From an uncultured Pelagibacteraceae bacterium (GTDB lineage: Bacteria; Pseudomonadota; Alphaproteobacteria; Pelagibacterales; Pelagibacteraceae): a DNA stretch of 64,000 bases. Numbering within the stretch: the stretch's first letter is position 1; the number at the start of each line of letters is the position of its first letter. This document shows positions 1 to 9,269 of the stretch, in pieces. The notes under the pieces were generated by a model. It did no database searches and was not told the DNA's origin. It worked only from the letters and a program-made list of their open reading frames with translations. The stretch lies in assembly GCA_902612605.1 (NCBI GenBank), contig CACMDY010000005.1, positions 31,372 to 95,371 of the forward strand, written 5' to 3'. The translations under genes and the position numbers were made by a program.

Positions 1-475
1 TTTTACATTCTACATCTACTCCAATTAAATATGAGTTTAAAAAATCTTTTCCATTAATTTTATTAACTTCACCCTCTGCGAAAGCGCTAGGCAAACAAGG
101 TGCTGTAGGATGTGTTAATAACCCATAAACCCTATCTTTTGCTACGGCTAACTGCGTATCATCATAATCATCAGAATGTATTCCTACACCATTTGCCAAA
201 GCTGCAAAGTGCGTTGGAACCTTCATTTTTGAACCAATAACTGTTGCCTTCCCTTTTGCTGAACTTTTTTTGATATGTGCAAATAAGTAATTTCCTGTTC
301 TTGCAACAGAACCTGATAGTGCTAAACCAAAACCATCCAAAATATGTTTTTTTGCTAACTCAACTACTTCTTTTGGAATATTTTTAAATTTTGTTTTGTG
401 AACAAAGTTAGCAACATATTTTGTTAAGTCCTTTCCTCTTTTAGATTTAATATTTGGTGTAAAAGCTTTAGTCAT
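1..475 (-). CDS. MmgE/PrpD family protein (N-terminal part, truncated by window edge)
   Basis: Reverse-strand reading frame MTKAFTPNIKSKRGKDLTKYVANF...GFGLALSGSV...HPTAPCLPSAFAEGE resembles the MmgE/PrpD N-terminus; start codon overlaps the stop of tctA. Confidence 0.75.
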   Translation of the reverse strand, partial: MTKAFTPNIKSKRGKDLTKYVANFVHKTKFKNIPKEVVELAKKHILDGFGLALSGSVARTGNYLFAHIKKSSAKGKATVIGSKMKVPTHFAALANGVGIHSDDYDDTQLAVAKDRVYGLLTHPTAPCLPSAFAEGEVNKINGKDFLNSYLIGVDVECK

Positions 476-1947
476 TATTTTCCTTTCATTATTAGATTTT
501 TAATAGGTCTGTAGAATAAACTTAAAAAAGTTAATGTAAAAAATACAAGTACTATTGGCCTTGTAAAAAACATTAATATATTTTGGTCAAATATTATGAT
601 TGATTGAGCTAATGAATTTTCCACTAATTCACCTAATACAATTCCCATAATTATTGGTGCTGGAGAAAATCCTGACCGTCTTAAGAAAAATCCAACAACA
701 CCTGAAATTAGCATTATGTAAACATCTACCATAGACTGGGATAATCCATAAGATCCAACAAGACAAAATACAAATACGGATGGCCATAAATAACCTCTTG
801 GTATTAAAGAAATTCTTGAGAATATTTTAGCTCCAAGTAAACCAAAAATTAAAAAGATAAAGTTTGCTAAAAGCATGCCATAAAAAATTGTGTAAAGCAG
901 GTCAGGTTGCTGTTCAAACAAATATGGTCCAGCTCTTAATCCATGAATTTGAAATCCTCCAAGAATTACTGCTGTAGTTGCTGAACCTGGAATACCTAAA
1001 GCAAGAGTTGGTATCATTGCACCGCCGGTAGCAGCATTATTAGCTGACTCTGGAGCTGCAACACCTTCTATTTCTCCTTTTCCAAAGTTATCTTTATTTT
1101 TTGACCATCTTCTTGCCTCGTTATAACCAATCATTGCGCTAACTGTTCCGCCTTCAGCTGGAAGAATGCCTATAAAAGTTCCTATACCGGATGATCTTAA
1201 AATTGTTTTAACACAACTCTTAAATTCTGAAATTGATGGAAGTTTTATTGCTGAAAACTTAATTCTTTCTAAAAGTAATTCACTTTTTGATGCTTGGACT
1301 AATATCTCAGACATTGCAAATAAACCAATTAATACTGGAACAAAGCTTATCCCTTCAAAAAGTTCAGCAACCCCAAATGTAAATCTTGAAATACCAGTTG
1401 TAAGGTGAACTCCGATTGTTGCAACAAATAAACCTATCAAACCTCCTATAAGATTTTTAACAGGAGATTTTGAGCTTATAGAGGCTAACATTGATAATCC
1501 AAATATTGCCAATGCAAAATATTCTGGAGGTCCAAATTTATAAGCAATTCTTGCAAGTGTTGGTGCAAAAATAATTAGGACAATCAAAGAAATAATTCCA
1601 CCAACTACGCTAGATACTGCAGCCATGCCTAAAGCTTTACCTGCCTGGCCCTTCTGAGCCATTGGAAAACCATCAAAAGCTGTTGCAGCAGCAGGTGGGG
1701 CGCCAGGTGCATTAATTAATATAGCTGTGATTGATCCTCCAAATGTACCACCACAATATAATGCAGCCATAGCTGCAATCGCTTGACTGGGTTCTAAATA
1801 TATTGTGAACGGTAATAACAATGCAATAGCCATTCCTGAACTTAATCCAGGAAGAGCACCTATCAATACTCCAACAATTGTAGATCCTAGTATTAAACCA
1901 AATGTTGTTGGATTTAAAATTAAAGAGATATTTGATAAAATTTCCAT
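475..1947 (-). CDS. tctA: Tripartite tricarboxylate transporter large permease (TctA family)
   Basis: ORF 490 aa; GALPGLSSGMAIALLLPFT...GGSITAILINAPGAPPAAATAFDG and PESANNAATGGAMIPTLALGIPGSATTAV typical of TctA. Confidence 0.95.
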   Translation of the reverse strand: MEILSNISLILNPTTFGLILGSTIVGVLIGALPGLSSGMAIALLLPFTIYLEPSQAIAAMAALYCGGTFGGSITAILINAPGAPPAAATAFDGFPMAQKGQAGKALGMAAVSSVVGGIISLIVLIIFAPTLARIAYKFGPPEYFALAIFGLSMLASISSKSPVKNLIGGLIGLFVATIGVHLTTGISRFTFGVAELFEGISFVPVLIGLFAMSEILVQASKSELLLERIKFSAIKLPSISEFKSCVKTILRSSGIGTFIGILPAEGGTVSAMIGYNEARRWSKNKDNFGKGEIEGVAAPESANNAATGGAMIPTLALGIPGSATTAVILGGFQIHGLRAGPYLFEQQPDLLYTIFYGMLLANFIFLIFGLLGAKIFSRISLIPRGYLWPSVFVFCLVGSYGLSQSMVDVYIMLISGVVGFFLRRSGFSPAPIIMGIVLGELVENSLAQSIIIFDQNILMFFTRPIVLVFFTLTFLSLFYRPIKNLIMKGK

Positions 1948-2411
1948 TAATAAAAATTCCTAATTATAAATTCCTCTAATATCCCTTGAGGAAATTTTAA
2001 TTGAAGTACAAGCGTAAAAAAAACAAAAACAAATACTGATATAGTTAAAGAATAAAAAAAGATTTTTATATAATCTTTCCTTTGCCATAACATAGGTGTA
2101 ACTAAAGTGAACAAAAATATAGAAATTAAAAATCCAAGTTTATCTGCTATCAAAACTATAAATAATGTATAAGCAAATGTTACAAAAGCATTTCTTCGAA
2201 TTAATTCTTTTTTATCAGACTTTAAATTTTTATTCTGAATTAATTGAAATATAGATAAAAAAATTATTAAAGAAAAAATTAATCTTGGCATCATTGTAGG
2301 TTGCATTCCCTGAGCTAAAATTTCAGGAACTTCATCAAATGTGAATGTGTATGCAAATAATGCGACTGATATAATTATGATAATACTTAGAATTTTTATA
2401 TCTTTTATCAT
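1947..2411 (-). CDS. tctB: Tripartite tricarboxylate transporter small permease (TctB family)
   Basis: 154 aa four-TM protein between tctC and tctA. Confidence 0.85.
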   Translation of the reverse strand: MIKDIKILSIIIIISVALFAYTFTFDEVPEILAQGMQPTMMPRLIFSLIIFLSIFQLIQNKNLKSDKKELIRRNAFVTFAYTLFIVLIADKLGFLISIFLFTLVTPMLWQRKDYIKIFFYSLTISVFVFVFFTLVLQLKFPQGILEEFIIRNFY

Positions 2412-2420
2412 TTTGATTTA

Positions 2421-2444
2421 AATGGGGGTTGTATAACCCCCATT
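2421..2444. repeat. Intercistronic perfect hairpin between tctC and tctB
   Basis: AATGGGGGTT-GTAT-AACCCCCATT, 10-bp perfect stem, 4-nt loop. Confidence 0.85.
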
Positions 2445-2456
2445 AAGTAATTGAAA

Positions 2457-3428
2457 TTATTTAGCTAAACCTAAACTTACTAAAGCAGCTCTTGCTTCTT
2501 TGTAAATAGATTTAATTTCAGCATCCCAAGCTTTAGCTCCTGCAACACTTGATGCATCCAAACCAGCACCTTGTAAATAGTTTTGGTAAACTGGATGTTT
2601 CATTGCTTTAAGGAATCCTTTTTCAAGAGTATCAATAGTTTTTTGTGGTGTACCTTTAAGCACAACAACGCCTCTAACTGTAGCAAAAGAAGCATTAATA
2701 CCTTTTTCTTTAAGAGTTGGTGTATCTGGTAATGCAGACATTCTTTCATCTGCCATTACTGCTAGTACTCTCAATTCGCCTGCATCTAATTGATCTTTTC
2801 CTTCATCAAGGTTTAATCCAGCAGCTTCGATTTGATTTCCTACTAAACTAGTCATTATCGCTCCACCACCTTCGAATGGTACAAAAGCAATTTTTGTTTT
2901 TGCTTCCCTTGCGAATATTAATCCTGAAATATGATCAACACTTCCTACGTTAGTACCACCATATTTAATTGGTTTTTTTTGACCAGCTTTAATTAAATCT
3001 TCAATTGTTTTGTAAGGACTTTTTGCATTTACAAATATTACAATTGGGTCAACTGTAGTTCTTGCAACACCAACAAAATCATCAATTGTCAGCTCCGCTT
3101 GCCCTCTAGCCATTCTAAATAAATGAGTTGGCGTAATAGCTAGTACTGTATGACCATCTCTAGGCTTCGATTTTACGTAAGCCATTGCCTTGTTACCTGC
3201 ATCACCTCTTTTTGGAGTGATGTAAGCATTATTTTTAAGATTTTTTCTTGTTCTAATTAACAACATTCTTGCAGTTGTATCAGTTCCTCCACCTAGACCG
3301 GCGTGAGTAACAACTTCAATTGGTTTAGATGGAAAACCATGACCGTCAGCAACGGCAATATTTCCCAAACCAATAAATGAAGTAACTACTAAAATAGCGC
3401 TAAGTAACAAATTTAACGTTTTTTTCAT
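2457..3428 (-). CDS. tctC: Tripartite tricarboxylate transporter substrate-binding protein (TctC/Bug family)
   Basis: 323 aa, signal peptide, FPSKPIEVVTHAGLGGGTDTTAR... Bug-family pattern. Confidence 0.93.
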   Translation of the reverse strand: MKKTLNLLLSAILVVTSFIGLGNIAVADGHGFPSKPIEVVTHAGLGGGTDTTARMLLIRTRKNLKNNAYITPKRGDAGNKAMAYVKSKPRDGHTVLAITPTHLFRMARGQAELTIDDFVGVARTTVDPIVIFVNAKSPYKTIEDLIKAGQKKPIKYGGTNVGSVDHISGLIFAREAKTKIAFVPFEGGGAIMTSLVGNQIEAAGLNLDEGKDQLDAGELRVLAVMADERMSALPDTPTLKEKGINASFATVRGVVVLKGTPQKTIDTLEKGFLKAMKHPVYQNYLQGAGLDASSVAGAKAWDAEIKSIYKEARAALVSLGLAK

Positions 3429-3528
3429 TGTTTTCCTCTCGTAAAGTTAAAATTTATATAATCAAAGTGAAATTGCTAATACAAGGATCATTTGACCACA
3501 CCCAAATACGATTATTAAATAAAAGTAA

Positions 3529-3783
3529 CTAAATATTTGATTTTAACTTCTCTTTATATAATGAGATACCCTTTTCGACCTTATTCTTATATGATTTCTT
3601 AAAACCTTCTAATTGCCAACCTGAAAGTCTGTTTTCTATTTCTTTTAGATTGTTATTTTTCCAATCATCAGTTGTTTCAGGGTCTTTCCAGATTTTCTTT
3701 TCTTCATCAGATCTACCACATCCATAACACAAACCTGATACTGGATCAGTCTTACAAATACTTATACAAGGACTTACAATCAC
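3529..3783 (-). CDS. DUF1289 domain-containing protein
   Basis: SPCISICKTDPVSGLCYGCGRSDEEKKIW: conserved CxxxC...CxGCxR pattern of DUF1289. Confidence 0.85.
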   Translation of the reverse strand: MIVSPCISICKTDPVSGLCYGCGRSDEEKKIWKDPETTDDWKNNNLKEIENRLSGWQLEGFKKSYKNKVEKGISLYKEKLKSNI

Positions 3784-3789
3784 TTAATC

Positions 3790-4803
3790 CTAGGAGAAAG
3801 CGTCTATCCAGTTACCTTGCGTAGATGCTTTTGAATATTCAGTGGCTCTACCTTCAAAGAAGTTCATATGCTCTACCGCATTTAACATAGTATCTAACCA
3901 TGTTAATGGATTTTTCTGAACATCATATATTGGCTCAAGACCTAACTGAGTTAATCTTCTATTACCAATGAACCTAATGTAATCTTTAACTTCTTGAGCA
4001 GTTAAACCTTGCATTGGACCCATTTCAAAAGCCAGATCAATAAATGCATCTTCATGTTCAATTATAGTTCTGCAGGCTTCATAAAGTTCTTTTTTAAGTT
4101 TCGGAGTCCAAATCTCAGGGTTTTCTTTAATGAACTCTTTAAAAATTCTAATCATAGAATTACAATGAAGAGTTTCATCTCTTACTGACCAAGTAACTAT
4201 CTGACCCATTCCTTTAAGTTTGTTGTGTCTTGGAAAGTTTAATAAAATTGCAAAACTTGCAAATAACTGAAGGCCTTCTGTGAAGGCGCTAAATACTGCA
4301 ACAGTTTTTGCGATATCTTCTTTTGAGTTTACGTTAAAGTTTTGCATGTAATCGTATTTATCTTTCATTTCTTTGTACTTCATGAATGCAGAATATTCAG
4401 ATTCTGGCATTCCAATAGTATCTAATAAATGTGAATAAGCAGCTACATGGACTGTCTCCATAGAAGCAAATGCTGTCATCATCATTAAAACTTCTGTAGG
4501 TTTAAATACAGTTGTGTAATGTCTTAAATAACAGTTATTAACTTCAACATCTGCTTGAGTAAAAAATCTAAAAATTTGAGTTAATAAATTTTTTTCTGAC
4601 TCTGAAAGATTTTTTTGCCAATCTCTGACGTCATCACCAAGTGGAACTTCCTCTGGTAACCAATGAATTCTTTGTTGAGTTAACCAAGCATCATAACACC
4701 ATGGGTATCTGAATGGTTTATAAACTGGGTTCTCAACTAATAGACCCATTTTTTTTGGTTCTATAATTTTTTGTTTTGTATCTTTTAGGCTTTCTACTGA
4801 CAT
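3790..4803 (-). CDS. nrdB: Ribonucleoside-diphosphate reductase subunit beta
   Basis: ORF 340 aa (start likely internal Met4); RNR small-subunit motifs (MMTAFASMETVHVAAYSHLLD, WSVRDETLHCNSM). Confidence 0.93.
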   Translation of the reverse strand: MSVESLKDTKQKIIEPKKMGLLVENPVYKPFRYPWCYDAWLTQQRIHWLPEEVPLGDDVRDWQKNLSESEKNLLTQIFRFFTQADVEVNNCYLRHYTTVFKPTEVLMMMTAFASMETVHVAAYSHLLDTIGMPESEYSAFMKYKEMKDKYDYMQNFNVNSKEDIAKTVAVFSAFTEGLQLFASFAILLNFPRHNKLKGMGQIVTWSVRDETLHCNSMIRIFKEFIKENPEIWTPKLKKELYEACRTIIEHEDAFIDLAFEMGPMQGLTAQEVKDYIRFIGNRRLTQLGLEPIYDVQKNPLTWLDTMLNAVEHMNFFEGRATEYSKASTQGNWIDAFS

Positions 4804-6731
4804 GATAAACACTCCTCATATTCTGGTTGTTGATTTTCTTGTTTTTTAGATTTGTAAACGTTTGCAGTTACGTCTGTAGAATTTGCATCGTTTACGTTTT
4901 CCGCTCTTTGTATTGATTTAGATCTGCAGTAATAAAGGCTCTTCAATCCTTTTTTCCAAGCTTGGAAATGGATTTGGTGTAAGTCCCTTTTATGAATATC
5001 TGCAGGTATAAATATATTTATTGATTGTGCTTGTGAAATATGTGGTGTTCTATCTGCACCTAATTCCACAATCCATTTCTGGTCTAATTCAAAAGCCGTT
5101 TTAAATACGTCTTTTTCTTGTTGGGTTAAAAAATCAAGATGAGAAACTGAGCCTTGATTTGTTGTTATACTTGACCATGTTTCATCATCATTTTTACCGT
5201 GTTTCTCTAATAATTTACTTAGATATTTATTTCTAACGTTAAATGATCCAGACAAAGTTTTATGTGTATAACTATTTGCTGCAATTGGCTCTACACCTGG
5301 AGATGTTCCACCACAAATAATTGAAATTGAAGCAGTAGGAGCTATAGCAGTTTTATTTGAAAATCTTTCATTAATTCCATAGTCTGCTGCATCTGGACAT
5401 GCACCTCTTTCATCGGCTAAATCTTTTGAAGCTTGATCAACCTGTTTTTGGATACTTTCAAATATTTTTTTATTCCAAACTTTACTCATCACAGACTCAA
5501 AAGGAATCATTTTTTGTTGGAAGAATGAATGAAGACCCATAACGCCTAGGCCAACACTTCTCTCTTTTAATGCGGAATAAACTGCATCACTAAATGACTC
5601 AGGTGCTTTTTCAGTAAAGTCCGTTAATACGTTATCTAAAAATCTCATTACGTCTGGAACAAAGTTTTCATCGTCTTTCCATTCATCATAAGTTTCTAAA
5701 TTTAAAGATGATAAACAACATACTGCCGTTCTATCTCTACCCTCTTTATCAATTCCTGTTGGTAAGGTTATTTCACTACACAAGTTAGATGTCTTAACAG
5801 TTAAACCAGCAAGCTTATGATGTTGAGGTATCATTCTATTAACTGTATCAATGAAAACAATATAAGGTTCTCCAGTTTCAATTCTTGCAGTTAATAACCT
5901 AATCCATAAATTTCTTGCAGAAACAGTAGCTTGTACTGATTGATCTTTTGGACTTTTTAATGCCCATTGTTCATCTAGTTCTACGGCTCTCATAAATGCA
6001 TCTGAAACTAAAACACCGTGGTGTAAATTCAATGATCTTCTATTTGGATCACCACCTGTTGGTCTTCTCATTTCAATAAATTCTTCTATCTCCGGATGAT
6101 CAATTGGAAGATAACAAGCTGCTGATCCTCTTCTTAAAGAACCTTGACTGATCGCCATTGTCAAAGAGTCCATAACTTTTATAAAAGGAATAATGCCTGA
6201 AGTTTTTCCAACTCTACCAATTTTTTCTCCAATAGATCTTAAGTTACCCCAATAACTTCCAATACCTCCGCCTTTGGCAGCCAACCAAACATTTTCACTC
6301 CATAGATCTAATATTCCAGTTAAGCTATCCCCTGCTTCATTTAAGAAACAAGAAATTGGTAAACCTCTTTTTGTTCCACCGTTTGATAAAACTGGTGTTG
6401 CTGGCATGAACCATAAATTACTTATGTAGTTGTAAAGTCTTTGCGCGTGCAAGTTGTCATCTGCATAATGACTTGCAACTCTTGCAAATAAATCTTGGAA
6501 AGACTCGTTTTCTCCAAGGTATCTATCACTTAGTGTTGCTCTTCCAAAATCTGTTAAATTATTATCTCTAGATCTATCTATTTTAATAGTTATCCCTTTA
6601 GAATTTTGAAACAACTCTGTGTTGTTATTTAGTGAAAATAAGTCTGGTCTTTTGTCATTATTGCTGATTTTTTCCGCCGGTTTATAATCAGAGACAGCCT
6701 TCCTGATTGCCTGAGACAATATTTTGTTCAT
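4794..6731 (-). CDS. nrdA: Ribonucleoside-diphosphate reductase subunit alpha
   Basis: 645 aa; class I RNR large-subunit motifs (NLCSEITLPTG, PTASISIICGGTSPGVEP), C-terminal CLSCQ. Confidence 0.93.
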   Translation of the reverse strand: MNKILSQAIRKAVSDYKPAEKISNNDKRPDLFSLNNNTELFQNSKGITIKIDRSRDNNLTDFGRATLSDRYLGENESFQDLFARVASHYADDNLHAQRLYNYISNLWFMPATPVLSNGGTKRGLPISCFLNEAGDSLTGILDLWSENVWLAAKGGGIGSYWGNLRSIGEKIGRVGKTSGIIPFIKVMDSLTMAISQGSLRRGSAACYLPIDHPEIEEFIEMRRPTGGDPNRRSLNLHHGVLVSDAFMRAVELDEQWALKSPKDQSVQATVSARNLWIRLLTARIETGEPYIVFIDTVNRMIPQHHKLAGLTVKTSNLCSEITLPTGIDKEGRDRTAVCCLSSLNLETYDEWKDDENFVPDVMRFLDNVLTDFTEKAPESFSDAVYSALKERSVGLGVMGLHSFFQQKMIPFESVMSKVWNKKIFESIQKQVDQASKDLADERGACPDAADYGINERFSNKTAIAPTASISIICGGTSPGVEPIAANSYTHKTLSGSFNVRNKYLSKLLEKHGKNDDETWSSITTNQGSVSHLDFLTQQEKDVFKTAFELDQKWIVELGADRTPHISQAQSINIFIPADIHKRDLHQIHFQAWKKGLKSLYYCRSKSIQRAENVNDANSTDVTANVYKSKKQENQQPEYEECLSCQ

Positions 6732-6771
6732 TAAACTCCCTTATTATCTTTATACTAAAAAATCTAGTAAA

Positions 6772-6787
6772 TAACTAGATATAGTGT
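6772..6787. promoter_or_regulatory. Putative NrdR box 1 upstream of nrdAB
   Basis: TAACTAGATATAGTGT matches consensus ACACWATATATWGTGT at 13/16 positions. Confidence 0.65.
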
Positions 6788-6802
6788 GTAGATTTACCTG
6801 AT

Positions 6803-6818
6803 ATACTATATAAATTGT
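6803..6818. promoter_or_regulatory. Putative NrdR box 2 upstream of nrdAB
   Basis: ATACTATATAAATTGT matches the consensus at 13/16; offset from box 1 is exactly 31 bp (about three helical turns). Confidence 0.6.
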
Positions 6819-6892
6819 AAATCAATAGAACATTTATAGAACTTATTAAATATTTATCAATAAAAATTTTAAAAAAATGTACATATATCCAC

Positions 6893-8347
6893 ATGAATAA
6901 TTCGGGAAAAATTGATCCATACGGCTTTCGGGAATATGACGCACGATGGGTATACGAAAAAGACATAGATGAAGATGGAATCGTTCAACTTGGTAAAGGT
7001 CTTGGAACTCAAATAATTAATCATACAAAGAAAAACAATCCAAGAATTATAGTTGGCCAAGATTACAGGTCTTACAGTGAACATATCAAAGAAAAATTAA
7101 AAGAGGGTTTGGTTTCAACTGGGTGCAAAATCGAGGATATAGGATTATCTTTATCCCCAATGGTTTACTTCGCTCAATTTAATTTAAATTCAGATGCAAT
7201 AGCTATGGTTACAGCTAGTCATAATGAAAATGGTTGGACAGGTGTAAAAATGGGTATCAAAAAAGGACTTACTCATGCACCTGAAGAAATGAAAGAACTA
7301 AAAGATATTACTCTCAATCAAAAATTTATTAATGGTAAAGGAAATATGAAAAAAATTGATGGTTTCCAAGATATTTATAAAAATGATTTGATAACAAAAA
7401 ACCCATTAAATAAAAAAATTAAAGCAGTTGTTGCATGTGGTAACGGAACAGCTGGAATATTCGCACCTGAAATTTTAAGAGGTATTGGGTGTGAGGTTAT
7501 TGAACTTGATTGCAACCTTGATTGGACTTTTCCAAAATATAATCCAAATCCAGAAGATTTAGAAATGTTACATGCAATTTCAAAAGCTGTGAAAAATAAT
7601 AATGCAGACATAGGATTTGGATTTGATGGTGACGGAGATAGAGTTGGCGTTATTGACGATAAAGGTAACGAAATCTTTTCAGATAAAATAGGGCTTTTAA
7701 TTGCTAGAAATCTATCAAAAGATCATAAAAATAGTAAATTTATTGTTGATGTAAAATCCACAGGTCTATATTCAAATGATAAAGTATTAAAAGAAAATAA
7801 TTGTGAAACAATTTATTGGAAAACAGGACACTCCCATATTAAAAGAAAGGTAAATGCTGAAAAAGCTTTAGCTGGATTTGAAAAAAGCGGACATTTCTTT
7901 TTTAATGAACCTCTAGGTTACGGATACGACGATGGAATAAATTCTGCAATCCAGGTTTGTAAATTACTAAATAAAAGTGAAAAAAGGATTAGCGAAATTC
8001 TCAACGAAATACCAATAACTTATCAAAGTCCCACAATGGGTCCATACTGTAAAGATAGTGAAAAATATGAGGTTATTAATAAATTGGTTCAGGAAATTAA
8101 GAAAATTAAAGAAGATAAAATTAAAATTGATGATCAAGAAATTAATGAAATACTAACAGTAAATGGAATAAGATTTTCTTTTAAAGATGGATCCTGGGGT
8201 TTAATAAGAGCATCTTCTAATAAACCCTCATTAGTAATAGTAATTGAAAGCGCAACTTCTGAAAAAAGAAAGATAAAAATCTTTGAATTTATTGATAATT
8301 TAATCCAAAAAACTGGTAAAGTTGGGGATTACGATCAAAAAATTTAA
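6893..8347 (+). CDS. Phosphomannomutase/phosphoglucomutase
   Basis: 484 aa; TASHNENGWTGVKMG active-site loop, GFGFDGDGDRVGVID metal loop, RASSNKPSLV phosphate loop. Confidence 0.92.
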   Translation: MNNSGKIDPYGFREYDARWVYEKDIDEDGIVQLGKGLGTQIINHTKKNNPRIIVGQDYRSYSEHIKEKLKEGLVSTGCKIEDIGLSLSPMVYFAQFNLNSDAIAMVTASHNENGWTGVKMGIKKGLTHAPEEMKELKDITLNQKFINGKGNMKKIDGFQDIYKNDLITKNPLNKKIKAVVACGNGTAGIFAPEILRGIGCEVIELDCNLDWTFPKYNPNPEDLEMLHAISKAVKNNNADIGFGFDGDGDRVGVIDDKGNEIFSDKIGLLIARNLSKDHKNSKFIVDVKSTGLYSNDKVLKENNCETIYWKTGHSHIKRKVNAEKALAGFEKSGHFFFNEPLGYGYDDGINSAIQVCKLLNKSEKRISEILNEIPITYQSPTMGPYCKDSEKYEVINKLVQEIKKIKEDKIKIDDQEINEILTVNGIRFSFKDGSWGLIRASSNKPSLVIVIESATSEKRKIKIFEFIDNLIQKTGKVGDYDQKI

Positions 8348-8400
8348 AATTCAACTATAAAGAGTTAATAAAGTTTTAGAGAATCGATTAATATATAATT

Positions 8401-8436
8401 GAGGTGGCGGAGGGAGACTGAAACCACCTCGTCTCC
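8401..8436. ncRNA. H-type pseudoknot-like element between convergent genes
   Basis: GAGGTGG(8401-8407)/CCACCTC(8424-8430) interleaved with GGAGAC(8413-8418)/GTCTCC(8431-8436); both arms perfect. Confidence 0.5.
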
Positions 8437-9269
8437 TAAGTCACTAAAAACCTATAAAGAAATAAAGTACCAATAACATAAAGAAAAACACCAAATAACC
8501 TTTGTGTTTTAACTCTATCTAGATCTTGAACTGTTTTTGCTCCAATCCTTGCCATGAATGTTGTTATTGGAACAAATATTATAAATGCTGGTATATTAAT
8601 AAATCCTATGCTTAATGGGATATCAGCTTTTAACATCAAACCAGATGTAAAAAATCCAATTGATCCAAATAAAGCAATTATAAATCCAATAGCTGCAGAG
8701 CTTCCTATTGCTAAGTTAATAGGATAACCAAAGTATCTTAATATAGGAACATTCATCATAGCTCCTGTTATACCCATGGGTGCAGAAATTAATCCTGACA
8801 AAAATCCAAATATTATTCTTGGGAAAATATTAAATTTTTTTTTAATTTTTTTTTTCTTTTCACTTTGTAACAACAAGTAAGCTCCAAAAAAGAAAACAAC
8901 TGCAGAAAAAAAGAATAATAATGTTTTAGTATTCATCAATGCTGCCATCAATGTTCCAGAGAAAACTCCAATTATTACAAATGTTCCATAATTTTTAATA
9001 ATATTAAAATCAACAGCATTATATTTTCTATGTGTTAATACTGAAGCTGTAGCAGTTAAAATTGTTATTGAGAAAGCCGTCCCTACAGATAAATGCATTA
9101 AATAATCTTTATCCACGTTAAATGCTTCAAACACAAAAAATAAAAATGGAACTGAAATTAATCCTCCACCGATACCAAAAAAACCTGCAAAAAAACCAAC
9201 TGGAACAGCGGCTGCCATCATTAAAAAAATAAAATAAATATTATTAATCTCTAAAAGAGTATTATTCAA
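8436..9269 (-). CDS. Sulfite exporter TauE/SafE (TSUP) family protein
   Basis: 277 aa multi-TM; FAGFFGIGGGLISVPFL and APMGITGAMMNVPIL TSUP repeats. Confidence 0.88.
   Translation of the reverse strand: MNNTLLEINNIYFIFLMMAAAVPVGFFAGFFGIGGGLISVPFLFFVFEAFNVDKDYLMHLSVGTAFSITILTATASVLTHRKYNAVDFNIIKNYGTFVIIGVFSGTLMAALMNTKTLLFFFSAVVFFFGAYLLLQSEKKKKIKKKFNIFPRIIFGFLSGLISAPMGITGAMMNVPILRYFGYPINLAIGSSAAIGFIIALFGSIGFFTSGLMLKADIPLSIGFINIPAFIIFVPITTFMARIGAKTVQDLDRVKTQRLFGVFLYVIGTLFLYRFLVT

Noticed and set aside
1166-1408. Plus-strand ORF inside tctA
   Set aside because: Antisense to a clear TctA gene; AT-rich genomes give many such shadow ORFs.
6775-7084. Minus-strand ORFs in the nrdA upstream region
   Set aside because: Overlap the phosphomannomutase N-terminus and the NrdR-box region; no SD and no family signal.
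8401-8436. Classical intrinsic terminator
   Set aside because: Neither strand shows a clear U-tract after the stems, and the two stems interleave rather than nest; kept as pseudoknot instead.
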